64,000 bases of DNA from assembly GCA_002917075.1 (NCBI GenBank), contig NTMA01000046.1, positions 1 to 64,000 of the forward strand, read 5' to 3'. Source of the DNA: Hawksworthiomyces lignivorus (lineage: Eukaryota; Ascomycota; Sordariomycetes; Ophiostomatales; Ophiostomataceae). The notes beneath the pieces were generated by a model. It saw only the letters and a program-made list of their open reading frames with translations. It was not told where the DNA came from and did not search any database. Made by a program: the position numbers and the translations under genes. Positions 1 through 11,233 of the stretch are shown here, piece after piece. The number at the start of each line of letters is the position of its first letter. The stretch's first letter is position 1.

Positions 1-61
1 AATTTGACACCAAACTTTTAAATTCAATAACTAACCAACCAGTATAGCTATAGGGACCAAT

Positions 62-105
62 GTGGGACTGTTGAGAAGAGAATTTTCTACTTCTCATAGT
101 CCCAC
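62..105. repeat. Imperfect inverted repeat
   Basis: The left arm gtgggact-gt-tgagaag pairs with the right arm cttctca-t-agtcccac around an 11-nt AT-rich loop. Arms of 8 and 7 bp are separated by a 1-2 nt bulge. It could be a transposon LTR fragment or a chance hairpin. Confidence 0.45.
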
Positions 106-253
106 CGTCGTCTTGGTACTCAGAGCTTTGGAAAAGGCCAGGGTGCTCACGAAATGATTTTTCCGCAAAACTATTTTAGTATGGAAAAAATCAAAAATCG
201 ACTCACCACTATGACAATACCCCCTGTCAGCCCAACGGTCTACACCAAAGCAC

Positions 254-321
254 CGTCGAGGGTAGGCAGCCGTCGAGGGTAGGCAGCCGTCGAGGGTAGG
301 CAGCCGTCGAGGGTAGACAGT
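254..321. repeat. 17-bp tandem repeat, 4 copies
   Basis: The unit cgtcgagggtaggcagc is repeated exactly three times (254-304). A fourth copy (305-321) differs at two positions. No coding frame spans it. Confidence 0.9.
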
Positions 322-1390
322 CCTTCCAACTACTCTATACTATTTTAGGTCATAACTAGGCTAGATTCTAACCTACTAACTAGTAAGTTATACCTTCCTG
401 CTCAGAAAAATCCAACCTATATAACAGTGATGCTTATGTAAGCAGTAGGTCCAAGAATCCATCGTAACAATACAGTATCCGGTTTAACATTTACAATTCA
501 CATAACCACGATTGTACCAACCCTTTTATACCTATACTTATCAATGTTTCTCTCTTTCTACCTAACACCGTTTTTATTAGTGACTCTTGATTCGTAGAGA
601 ATAGGAAACTAAGTAACACTTACGTGCTACGTGTACTAATACATTTTCATATTCTAGCTAATCTTACGTGTCAGTACTTTTAATATACTGGCACTTTATA
701 TACGCCAGTTATTCTTTGTGCTCTTCACTTTTGTGGCTGTCTATTCTCGTGTGTTATTTGTTGTTGTACTGTTTACTTTTGTATACTGGCATTTCATATA
801 CTAGCTATTTTTATGTACTTGTACAAGTATTTATACGGGATTGCTTTTAAGAACGCGAAACATTGTAAAACCTTTATGTTTATTGCGAAATAAAGAGAGC
901 CGGCCTTTATTACGTTCCAGCCAAAAGCGGCGGCTAGAACAGCGCTTTCTCGCTTTATTGTATATATAGGTAGAAAGCGCTATTCTGGCCGCCGCTTTCA
1001 GTAGGTGTGCGCCATCATTTTTGGGCGGCCTCTGTAGTGAGGGCTTTGTCTCTTGGAAGTACTTTGTGCTTTTGTGTGGTGATACACTCCAGCTGTTAGA
1101 CTATGCCTTGAGGGCCACTTATTTGGCCAATTCATGAGATTGCAGTGTAACCAGCAGGACCACCATTTACCCGATAGAAAGGTTGAAAGTTGTACAAGGC
1201 GGCTTTGCAATGTAACAGCGTGCTTTGCTGTCCTGGTGAGCCTAGCACCCCCCCTACGAAAAAACTAGTACACACAGAAAAATCCCAATGCATATTCTTC
1301 CCGCGCTAGCATAGCTCCAATAGGATCGTGCAATTCAGGACTCGCACTGCGCGGAAAATTTTTAATCGAGGGCACTATCCCATTACGTGA

Positions 1391-1696
1391 TACAGGGGCC
1401 ATAGTGCTGTAGTAGAGCAGTTTCTTACCAAAAGCGACAGGGCCGATGTGAACGCTCAAAATATCAAAAAGCAAACGGCGTTTCATATAGCTTCCGACAA
1501 TGGCCATAGTGCTGTAGTGGAGCTGTTTCTGGCACATGGGGTCAATGTGAAAGCTCGGGATGTCTTTGGGTGGACGGCGCTTCGTATAGCTTCTGATAAG
1601 GGCCATAATACGGTGGTGATACAGCTTAAAAAGGCTTCTCGTAACACGGAGTGCCCGACGGCGACGAGAGACATTAACCGGCTTGCACGATGGTAA
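1391..1696 (+). pseudogene. Ankyrin-repeat fragment (relic)
   Basis: The frame that opens after an in-frame TGA at 1388-1390 reads as degenerate ankyrin repeats. GHSAVVEQFL is followed by TAFHIASDNGHSAVVELFL and TALRIASDKGHNTVV, which fit the ankyrin pattern TPLhhAaxxGHxxvVxLLL. There is no upstream exon, NTPase or start that fits, and the frame decays after about residue 75. I read it as the remnant of an ankyrin/STAND gene related in type, not clearly in sequence, to the two intact ankyrin genes downstream. An exon of a longer spliced gene is possible but no partner exon was seen. Confidence 0.6.
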
Positions 1697-4277
1697 AGAC
1701 ATAAAAGACAAGTGTGGCAATCAGTGTAACAATCACGAAATAAAATTTGAAGGATACTTGGACAACCGTAGGTCTTGGTATTTCCAAGAACTAATGTCTG
1801 GCTTCCCCAGTCTTCTTAGGTGTGACGGCCTCTTCTTCTACTCCCGCGTCGTGCCGGTCTCCTGCGCATGTTATCCATACGGTTTTCTCTAACTCTGGTT
1901 ATGATCAGTGCCACTCCTTCTATTTGAGTTTGGTTGAGACTTCTGGGCTCATCCTTGCTCATTCGAAACTTACAGCGCTCAGGTGTTGCGAATCAGGCCC
2001 AGAGGGGCCTGGAATAGTGACCACCCAAGGGCGGCCAGCCATGGCAGAATAAAGGAACGGATAGTTGCATCTAACATGCAGCTAATAGAACTTCATACGA
2101 GAATGAAGTTCTGCGTATGAAGTCAAATGAAGTCCCAAAGGAACTTCATACGGGAATGAAGACAGGCGTATGAAGTTGAATGGAGTTTCATGTCTATATA
2201 ATACTATACTCGCTTCTAGGTAAATCTATAGTTAGGGTAACGATTCAGTCGTTACCGATTGTCTGAACCCTGCAATAAACTGCTTTGCATTCTAATGCCC
2301 TCATTGCATACATTGTCACCTCAGTGATACACTACCCCAGCTCTCATTGAACATAAACTCCCCTAGGCCTGATCACCTTAGCAGAGTCCTCTACATCACT
2401 AGAGCACTTTGTAACAACGATCTTCCACTTTTTTATAATATTATTACACATACTGTTTGTTATGTTACAGTAGTATCAGACTATTATGCAACGACGAATA
2501 TCCTCATCTAGAATTTACTCTTTTGAAAGTGCGCTTGTACGGTCCCTCCTCTAGCCTGCTCTAGTGTGCTTTTACAATACAGCTACGAAGCCTCGCTTAG
2601 GCAATCTGACTAAAGTTGCTATCCAAATCCACACTTTCTTTCGCTTTCTACAATATTATTTTCAACTTGGAGCATTTCTCTTTTATTCACGTTACCATCC
2701 TCTGTTGATTGTGGGTATGACACAGCCCTCAGTCATTGTATAACTACCTTCTATAACGTAGGCAGTGAGGAACCCTCCATTCTCTTTGATCTACGAGTGG
2801 ATTCATGTCTGTCACAAGCCCGCCTGGCAACTTACATATCTTGGTCTCGAAGCCAAAGGCACTGCAAACCGATCTGGAGCCCTCTTGGTGCCCACATAGT
2901 AAAGTATAACTCTGTCCCTCACCAGCCGCCAGTCACAACCCACTGTTTTCATATCAAATTCACACCCGCAGACATTAGGATAAGCATTGGCTGGTCTCAT
3001 GTGGCACCTGCTTCTTGGAGCCTCTGTAAGAAACACTACCATGATATTTTTGAATAGTATCAAATAGTTGACGGGTGAGACAGCAACGCACCTATTAAAA
3101 GCCGACGTCTTGTTCGCCCCACGTGCGTCCTTGGTGCCCAATTGCGAAAGACATTATACTCAGCCTCCGATGGCGCCCAGTCAAACTTGTTATACTTATC
3201 AAAACCTTGTTAAAACGAAGTTTCAGGAATCAATTACTTCAACGCACCGCCCGCCCTCCGTATCGTTAAAATGCACATTTCGCTCGTCAAGCATGGTATG
3301 ATTTGTACCACAAGAGGCACCGGGTGATCCTTTCAAGGTTACGAATGCGATTCCTACCTGGATACAATTAAACGTGCAGGTTTTTTTTTTTGGAGAAAAA
3401 CGAACCGCTGCGGTGGATTAATAAGACTGGCTGTTCAAGAACCTGTCTCTTTGACTCTTTCCCATGGTGAGTGTAAATTATTAGAGCCCATCTTGGCGCT
3501 ACGCGCATGCTCGCTGTAATTTCTCTTCGTATATAAATCGATATATTCAATTTTGAGAATCTGTGTATATATATTTTAGTTATTTTCAAGCACTAAATCA
3601 ACTGAATTATAAATGGTATATTGAAGGAGGGACGGTCCGAAAGGGCTCCCTCGCACTTGCTTTTTACGTAGCGTTTTAGCACTTTGGTAGGGTGCGCAGT
3701 GTGTGTGTTCTTTTGCAGCATTGGGTGATTACATGGAAGATTCAATGAGAGAATGTTGTTCTTCTGTACAGTTCGCCTTGCTTTACTCAACCAATTAATT
3801 ATTGGTTGGTGCTAAGATGAAGGAAATAGTTTTTCGCAGGGCAAATAAATGTTTATAGCACTCTATCGAATGAATCAATCACAAGCTGGTGTGATGAATG
3901 TCAGATCTTGCAGTAATTGCCTAACTACATAGTTGGGCAACACAATACTTTGGGAAGAATTTACAATGGATGAAGCCAGATTTTCTGGCACCACTTGTGA
4001 AACCGAGCGAGGTTGATAGTATGGGAGTAACTCAGGAAGAGGCGGAAAGTACCAGGGAAATGGAACACCCGTCGATGGGCATTTTCAAATCTCACTCGAA
4101 AGGAGCCGAACATAGCTGACTACGTTACTGTCTTTAAGCCCTACTCCCACCGACTGACATTTTCAGAAGAGGCGGAAATGTCCTCAGTTTTCATCAGTCT
4201 TCTGAATATTCGACCTCTTCTATTATTTTGTAGTGAAGCTTAAATCTTGACCTACTATATCCCACATCACGATCTAC
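1697..4277. other. Intergenic, no gene recognised
   Basis: Short open frames on both strands show no recognisable family or good splice pairs. The stretch holds the duplicated 53-bp motif at 2088-2193, then a TATA-like tctatataatac near 2193 and a caataaa near 2274. It may contain decayed repeats. Confidence 0.45.
2088..2193. repeat. 53-bp direct repeat with internal palindromes
   Basis: Two adjacent copies (2088-2140 and 2141-2193) share gaacttcatacg-g-aatgaag and gcgtatgaagt. Within each copy the arms acttcatacg and cgtatgaagt are inverted, so each copy can form a hairpin. Confidence 0.75.
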
Positions 4278-6234
4278 ATGGATCCGGCTACCAGCATATT
4301 CGCCGTCGTTTCGCTTGCTATCCAGCTGGGGGAGAGCGCGCTGAAAATCAAGAGATTACTAGATACGATATCTAATGCTTCGTCAGAGCTCAACCAGCTG
4401 AAAAATGTTGTTTCTCAAGTCCGCGAGACGATGGACACTGTTGAGACTATATTCGACCGACAGCAAACATCACACGTCGCGAATTATCATACCTGTGGCA
4501 ATATACATCGTTCGTTGATATTGTTCCGGAACCCGCTAGAGTCGATTGAGGGTATTTTGCGACAGTATGACAAAGTCAAGAAGGGTCGATCACCCGGATC
4601 ACACTGTCGGGCACAGATTCTGTTAGCATGTGAGAAAGAGCATTTCAAGGAGTCCGAGAGGCTACTCGGGTTGGCAATCTCGATGCTCAATGTGAATCTT
4701 AGCACGCATATCATGTAAATCTGTTTCCCTTAATGACACTCCATAATGCGTACTAATATTATTTTATATCTCCAAGCCAATCAATTCCAGCAATATACTC
4801 CGCTATTGATATTCTTGCACAACAACACCGGCAAACCCATGGGGAGATCGAGCATGTTAAGCATGGTTTCTCACATTTGGCTCACGACCAGCAAGCAGTA
4901 AAGAGCAGCGTCCTTGCGTCGATGAGGGGCAGTTCATCGAAAGCTTCAGCCCAAACGACATGGCTCGATGGCTGGGGGTTTAACATACGATTTTTCCAAC
5001 TGAGTGGAAAGAAACAAAGGTGTTCAATTTTGCTTGGTGTGAAAATATTCCGGTCCTATATAATCGAGGCACATATATCTTGCTACGGCGCAGCATGTTC
5101 AGTGCCGTTTAATATCTCGATACGAAACGTAATTCCGACCGACGCGGCAATTGTAAAGGCATGCCAGAGCGGAGACAGCAAACAGGTTAGATGTCTTCTC
5201 AGGGCGGGCAGCGCAAGACCGAATGACGTGACACTAAGTGAGGACACGCTTCTCTGTGTAAGTCTCCCAGCCACAGGTTCGCGCGAAACCAAAGGCTGAT
5301 TTTCACAAAGATTGCAAGCAAGGGAGGATATGAGGAGCTCGTCCAACTCCTTCTCCGAGAAGGTGCAGATCCAAATCTCCCTTGTGGAAAGTTCCTAACG
5401 TAAGCGGCCTGAAGGGTATATTGATACCTAGAGGTATACCTAACTAGCCACAGTTCTCCGCTTCAGATTGCGGTCGCCTTTGAAAAGGTAGGCATTGTTC
5501 GGATACTCATGCAACAGGGAGCCGACCTAGAATACAATTCGGCCAGGGGATGGTCCATACTTCATCACTTGTTTGATAGGGGCAGGTATGCGACCAATAA
5601 AGAATTCTTCTCGATTTTTGGGGATTGCCTTTCGTTTGACGATGTCAAGGATTCAGAGGGCTGGACTGCGCTACATAGATGCGCCGCATACGGGACTGCC
5701 GAGGATATACGCTTTCTGCACCGTCTAGGAGCATCGGGGTGTGTCGATCAGTACACCACGAATTATGGATGGAGTCCCATTCACATAGCTGCCTTGATGA
5801 ACAACACCTCTACTTTAGAAGGACTTGCTTGCCTATGTACAAACCAGCAAGCAAAGCAAAGGTTGTCCGGGCAGAATCTTGGTATCTTGAATTCTGTCGA
5901 TATTCATGGCTGGACCCCAATGCATCTCGCTGTCGAACGTCGTGCAAAGGACTCATTCAAGTGGCTTATCCAGGCTGGCGCTGACCCACATCTCACAACC
6001 TACTCCACCGCAGGTCGGTTTCCTGAAGGCCAAGAAGGGGCATCTTTTGGGGTTATGGACCTAGCAAAGCTATTCTGTAGAGAATCTCTTGATGACTTTA
6101 TCGAGATCATCAGGGAGGGAGGACACGATGTTACGATGCATGAAGGAGACATATACTGGCTAGCCAACGATAGCATTGCTGATACCGCCATTAATTCAAT
6201 GTCTCCCTGTAACCTGAACGAAGTATCAACTTGA
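4278..6234 (+). CDS. Fungal_N-type N-terminus plus ankyrin repeats
   Basis: Four exons fit one frame: 4278-4714, 4777-5257, 5311-5399 and 5454-6234, giving 595 aa. The introns (62, 53 and 54 nt) have GTAAAT, GTAAGT and GTAAGC donors. Residues 1-60 (MDPATSIFAVVSLAIQLGES, then a helix with heptad-like hydrophobics) resemble the Fungal_N/HeLo-like N-terminal domain found on fungal STAND proteins. The C-terminal half carries ankyrin repeats such as VQLLLREGADPN, VRILMQQGADLE, WTALHRCAAYG and WTPMHLAVERR. There is no P-loop NTPase between the two parts, unlike full STAND receptors. The role is unknown; a signalling or incompatibility role is inferred only from domain type and the neighbouring NACHT gene. 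The model joins recognisable ankyrin repeats cleanly across two of the three splice junctions. Confidence 0.8.
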
Positions 6235-7260
6235 TGACTTCGGGTGAGATAGTTTTTTAATTTACATTGAGATCTGTCGCTCTATAAATTATACCATTAT
6301 CCAATGCGTATTTCGAGAATATTATTCGATTCTAAACATTTTTTTTTCTGCTCAAGGAAATAGTACATTATTGATAATAGGAGCGATGACGAGCAAAACT
6401 TCTCACTTCTGTTTAACTGACACTACTACTCACAAGCGTATGCCGAGTCGTAACGAGTCAGGCAGCCTTGTGGTATACAGGAAGTGTAGGGGGAGAGGAG
6501 ATACTGAGTGCGCTGGTTCCGCCAAGTACTACGGCCCACGGGGCGGATAAACAGGGGTGACAGACTTTTTGTTTTCTTTTAGACTTAGACAGGCAGGCAC
6601 GAACAGAATTCAGAATAAAGGAGGTAGAGCCTCCTCACCAGTCAGCCAAAACCAACAGAACGAGCCCAATTTGAAGTCATTTGGTTCCGAATTGGTGAAG
6701 CTACAAAGCAAGCCTCAGGCAAAAAGCCTGAGGACGACCCGGCCACAAGGCTGCCGCAGTTGACCAGACTGGAGGCTCCTGCTAGGGCAGAGAGGACGCT
6801 GCCGCCCTTTCTGGCAGTAGGATTTGTTAGGCAACTGGAGTCCAGACAGTCCCGGATTTCTGTCTCCAGCTGTGGGCAGTTGTGGTGGTCTTAGTTGTTA
6901 GGTTGAGTCAGGCAGCCAGGCTCGCCTTCTCTTAATACACACCCCAAGCAAATACTGAGAGAAACAGTCGAATCCATCTATTCAGTTTTGTGTAACGCAG
7001 TGGCAGCAGCATGATCGGGTCTGGGAGCGCGTTCCTAGGCAAACGGCACTAGACCAAACGGATAACTTCTAGATTTCACCGCAACATAGTTCAATTCTTC
7101 GTAAAGAGGGGTTCTTTTAGAGATTTTCGTTTGATCAGAGAGACTCTATTTTGTAAAGGGATTCCATCTAGTATCCCGTGGCGCAGGTGTATGTGGCCTC
7201 ATAGAGGCCAGTTACTGGCATGCCATTCGGCAAAACATTGGCTACTTGTGGCACGTAAGG
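6235..7260. other. Intergenic, probable decayed repeat DNA
   Basis: No gene was recognised. A 13-bp sequence gagtcaggcagcc occurs twice (about 6455 and 6905). A stretch near 6990-7030 (tgtaacgcagtggcagcagc) has the look of an LTR end next to a primer-binding site, but no matching second LTR or polyprotein was found, so it is not called. Confidence 0.35.
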
Positions 7261-8376
7261 TGTAAGGGGTCTGCTGGCGATGGGCACAGGAGAGCCCTGA
7301 GGCAATAGTATACGCCTAGAATAACGAAAGACTATGCTTAAAGATACAGAAGAAAGGAGGCTCTCCTCCTGGTTGAAATAGGGGCGTCAGGGGCAAGTGG
7401 GTCGGTAGGTCGCCCTGGCGACCGACTGCCCTCCTCGGTCTCCCCGCTGGGCCCGTCAGTCTGATCTCTGGCCCTGGGCTCGCCCTGGCTCGCCCTCGGG
7501 GCCCTGGCTTATTACATAAGGCGAGGAATATTTTATATTAAAATTTGTGTAGGTTTATTCTCTTATAGTCGTTTTTTTTTTTTTTTAAAGAATAATTTTC
7601 GATATATTGTTTTTTTATATTTTGAGAAAGGTATATTTTTGTTTTTTTTTTTTTTTTGACGACGGGTAGGGAAAGAAAGTATAAAATTTCTATTATAACG
7701 TTGTTTGTGTAATAATAGAGGTCTTATAAAGATAATAGATTTAGTAACTCTATATTCGATAAAAACGTAAAAGCTTAAATATAATAAAAATATAGTATTT
7801 TTAAAATAAATATTAACTATTAGTCGATGTTTCCTAGATTATTATTTTTGAGTAAGGAGTATAGTCTTAAAAGGTATAAATGTATTATTCCAATCAACTT
7901 TATTCCTCAAGCTCTTTAAAACACCCTTCCTTTCTTTTAAATACATTTATATTTCCTAATACTTTTTCTTATACCGGTTTAACTTCAAGTCGTTGTTTTA
8001 GTCTCGTGGCCCCAATCGTACCATCCTCTTTCATCTAAAAGTTATTTTATATAACAACTCAGTTCTCTCTAACTAAACATTGATATATATATATATATAT
8101 ATATTGTAATAGACTAGGGCCCCGAGGACGACCCAGGGCGAGCCCAGGGCCAAAGATCAAAACTAACGGGCCCAGCGGGGAGACCGGGGAGGGCAGTCGG
8201 TCGCCAGGCCGACCTACCGGCCCACTTGTCCCTGACGCCCCTATTTCAACCAGGAGCTTTGCTCCTGGGAGTCGAAGGAGAGCCTTCTTTCTTCTGTATC
8301 TTTAGTCTTTCGTTATTCTAGGTGTATACTATTGCCTCAGGGCTCTCCTGTGCCCATCGCCAGCAGACCCCTTACA
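7261..8376. mobile_element. Non-autonomous element with ~250-bp terminal inverted repeats
   Basis: The sequence starting tgtaaggggtctgctggcga at 7261 is the reverse complement of the sequence ending at 8376. The match runs about 250 bp inward on each side (7261 to about 7516, about 8104 to 8376). The right arm has about 20 extra bases near 8255-8275. The arms contain a GC-rich block; the roughly 590-bp centre is very AT-rich, ends in a (TA)n run near 8085-8105 and has no open frame of note. This fits a MITE/foldback-type DNA element mobilised in trans. The arms differ mainly by C-to-T changes in the right arm. No target-site duplication was evident at the ends. Confidence 0.8.
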
Positions 8377-9073
8377 TGTATTTATAACCATATGTAAATG
8401 ACCATAAAATAAGTTAAGTAGGAAAGAGATAAGAACTTTAAAAGTATTTAGTCGTCCATTGTTTGCGCTTACTTTGAGTGTGAACAAAAGGTGTGTCGAA
8501 AAAAGACACCAGGACTGAGGGTAGTTAATGCACCATTCGCCGTGAACTAACGTACGATGTAGAAAAGTCTCCTTCACGCACCTTTAACTAACCTAACAGC
8601 TTTCTGTATGTTTTGGATGATCTAATGCAAAAAAGGATTAAATGCCGCCCGAGACCAAAAAGAAAGTGGGGTGAAGGAGGGAGGGTTGGAGACAGGGAGG
8701 AGGGGGGGGGGGTATATTACCTACAACCTCTCCCTTCCTGACACGGGGGACGTTTACCACAACTACATCCCCCTTCAACATTATTGATGTGAGCCGCATG
8801 AACTCTCGTATGTACTGGTGTGTTACCCGTTGTATGGGGCATTACACAAATAACTTTTTTGCTAAGCAAACTATCCGCATAGATAGACGCTATAGTGTTA
8901 TGTATATATTCGTAGCGTATTTTAGACACAATGGCATGTGATTCCGTAACTAAAACAAGATTCCGGAAGGCAAAACCGAAAGCTTTGTTAACATCGACCA
9001 TAACCATAAGTGGCAGATACATTTTCTACCTACGCTGACACCCGAGACTGTACTTCTGCCCTTTCATCGTTGT

Positions 9074-9165
9074 GATAGGTAGGCTCTCTTCGATATGATA
9101 GGTAGGCTCTCTTCAATATGATATGTAGGCTCTCTTTGATATAATAGGTAGGCCTTCTTTGACAC
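9074..9165. repeat. 23-bp tandem repeat, 4 copies
   Basis: The unit gataggtaggctctcttcgatat occurs in four adjacent, increasingly divergent copies (9074, 9097, 9120, 9143). A fifth degenerate trace follows. Confidence 0.85.
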
Positions 9166-9805
9166 AATAGGCAGGCGTGGCAGGTTCTCTTTGTTGTGAT
9201 GGATGGCAGGGACAAAAACCGTTGGTTGAAAAATGATGAGATTTGGTGAGGGTGGGCAGACTCAGGTGCGAGAGTGCGTACGTCACCCTTCGAGTCGCGA
9301 AACATTGTAATGTCGGAATCGGAATAATATACTTTCCGTATCAAAAACACCAGTTATAAGGTGATAAACATTGATTAATTGGTCTGTGCGTTTTTACCTC
9401 GCCCCTTATTGGCTATAATTATGTGCGGATCGTGACGGGACTTGATCTCACACATGACCTATTATTTTATGTTGAGATTATACAGTGCTATCAATACTTC
9501 ATTACTGTACAATTAACACTATGTATTTAGTAAAGACAAAATGCTTGGATTCCTTTTTTAACCCTGTTAATTCATTAAACTTGATGCCTGTCGGAAAGTC
9601 TTTTTTTGGTCTTAAAAATTAGGGTTGTTCGCCGTCTAGTTGGAGGGATAGGAACTCGACGCTGGGATTGAAAAGGAGGACGATGAGTAAACTAATTCGC
9701 GATTGATGAAAGCAGTAGGTTGCAGATGTCTAATGTGTGCCCCTGTCTAGCGTTGGGGGTTGTAACACGATTAGCTGATAGTTTGAGGTTTCAAAATGGC
9801 ATCAC

Positions 9806-9806
<1 letters not shown>

Positions 9807-9839
<33 letters not shown>
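9807..9839. repeat. Poly-C homopolymer, 33 nt
   Basis: An uninterrupted run of 33 C lies between atcaca and aaggtgttgcgg. On the other strand this is G33, which can form quadruplexes. Tract length may be approximate because homopolymers are error-prone in sequencing. Confidence 0.9.
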
Positions 9840-9841
<2 letters not shown>

Positions 9842-10050
9842 GGTGTTGCGGTGGTGTGGTGTAACACACTAATACTGCTCCACCTGAATTCAACATTTTC
9901 CCTACTTTCCGAACATCCCTACATTCAAACACACTCACTTGTACTCTTTGTACTATATATTAGGTATATGTAAAAGGTACAAGTGGCTGTGTTAGAAATG
10001 TAGGTCTCACAGACTTTTGTGTACAACGAAACTACTTAAAAGAGTTCACA

Positions 10051-10221
10051 TGTCAAGGGCTGAAGTCCCGGGGTATGGCCTAGGCTGTGCCGTGGCCTAG
10101 GGCTTATAAGTAGGGGTTGACGGAATAACACTGTCGTGTTATTTCGTACGCATCTTTTTGGTGCAACGGTCAGAAGTGTCAACTCCTCACTTGAGCGGCC
10201 TTCGCCGCCAGGACCGTTACA
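10051..10221 (+). mobile_element. Solo LTR with 5-bp target-site duplication
   Basis: The segment starts TGTCAAGG and ends CCGTTACA, giving the TG...CA ends of an LTR with a short inverted terminus. It is flanked on both sides by tcaca (10046-10050 and 10222-10226), a 5-bp target-site duplication. A TATA-like ttataag sits at about 10104. No internal retroelement sequence is present, so this is best read as an LTR left after recombination between two LTRs. Orientation is inferred from the TATA-like box only. Confidence 0.85.
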
Positions 10222-10226
10222 TCACA

Positions 10227-11233
10227 TTAGATGTAATTGTAGGTACTTTTGGTGTTTGTGGACTATCTGCAGAGGTTTTACCCGATTATTTTACATTATC
10301 TTTTAGAAAATTCTTTCGGCACAAACTCTAAAATTTGATTCTCATTTGAATCTCCCATTCTTGATGATTCTAGGAATTATTAATTTTTCCCTCTTTAAAG
10401 GAGAGAGTTGATACATGCGCAAGTCCGAAATTGATGTGTGCACACCCTCCCCTTTGCTCCAATACGCTTTCTGATTAGTCAAAGTAGTGCTTGCTTAATT
10501 GTGCCAATTCCGAGGGAGCCCCCCTTGTTGACGGCCCGCCCGAAAGCAGGAAAAGCGTCCTCCCATTCCTTACCTGTGCCAGCCCCATTAGCCTTAATTC
10601 CCAAGTCTCGTCATTCTAACAAAAAAAATGTTTGAATTCCAAGATACCGTCGTATTTTATTCATCATGGACAAACCAAATATGCGATTAATCTTGATCTT
10701 ATTTAGTCTGGTATTCTTTGGCATAAAAAAAAACAAAACAAAAAAAGCAATAGGCACAAAGTGAGGAAGTGAGGAAGAAATGGAGGAAAAATGGGATTTA
10801 TTTTCAGGGTCCGCGTCGTTTCGCAGAGTGAGCTTCCGTAATTACGTATGAATTTTGTCGTCTCAGCCTCGAAGTGGGGCTGATGGTCGATTGGTTCGAA
10901 ATAAACGTGGCGTTTGCAGATTTGCGGATAAAAACTTCGTCATTGCCGGATTGGCGAGGTCCGCGAGGCATGCAAGACCATCAGCAGCTGAACAGTTCTC
11001 TTAGTATTCCTCCCCCTACCCTACCCTACCTTATTCGAAGAGGCGTATTCAGCGCACTAACTTTTTGAGAGAGGTGGCAGTTTCACATTTCACTAAGAAA
11101 TCTCTGAGCAGACCCGTCCCTGCCCGATTTAACACCTGACAACCAATGATCCTCCCGAATGACCAACAGGATGCCCTGACTTCTCCAGTTGTTTGCGGTA
11201 TTTTCGACTATTTGCATACCAACAAGAGCAAAG
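10227..11233 (+). other. Intergenic upstream of the NACHT-ankyrin gene
   Basis: No gene was recognised. It should contain the promoter and 5' UTR of the STAND gene that starts at 11234; no clear promoter motif was identified. Confidence 0.4.

Larger units (their letters stand above)
1..1390. other. Gene-poor AT-rich stretch
   Basis: No convincing coding region was found. The stretch holds the short palindrome at 62-105, the 17-bp tandem repeat at 254-321 and otherwise AT-rich sequence without long open frames. It may be decayed repeat DNA, but no terminal structure of a transposon was confirmed. Confidence 0.5.
8377..10045. other. Intergenic with simple repeats
   Basis: No gene was recognised. 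Minus-strand open frames at 8717-9022 and 9030-9350 are low-complexity or run through the 23-bp repeat. The stretch also holds the 33-nt poly-C tract. Confidence 0.5.

Noticed and set aside
2088..2330. Possible LTR (TATA-like box and polyadenylation-like caataaa after the 53-bp repeats)
   Set aside because: No defined TG...CA ends with a target duplication could be placed.
6990..7035. LTR end plus primer-binding-site-like sequence
   Set aside because: No partner LTR or retroelement coding sequence was found, and the match to a tRNA 3' end is weak.
8717..9350. Minus-strand frames of 101 and 106 codons
   Set aside because: The second runs through the 23-bp tandem repeat and the first has no domain; both look non-coding.
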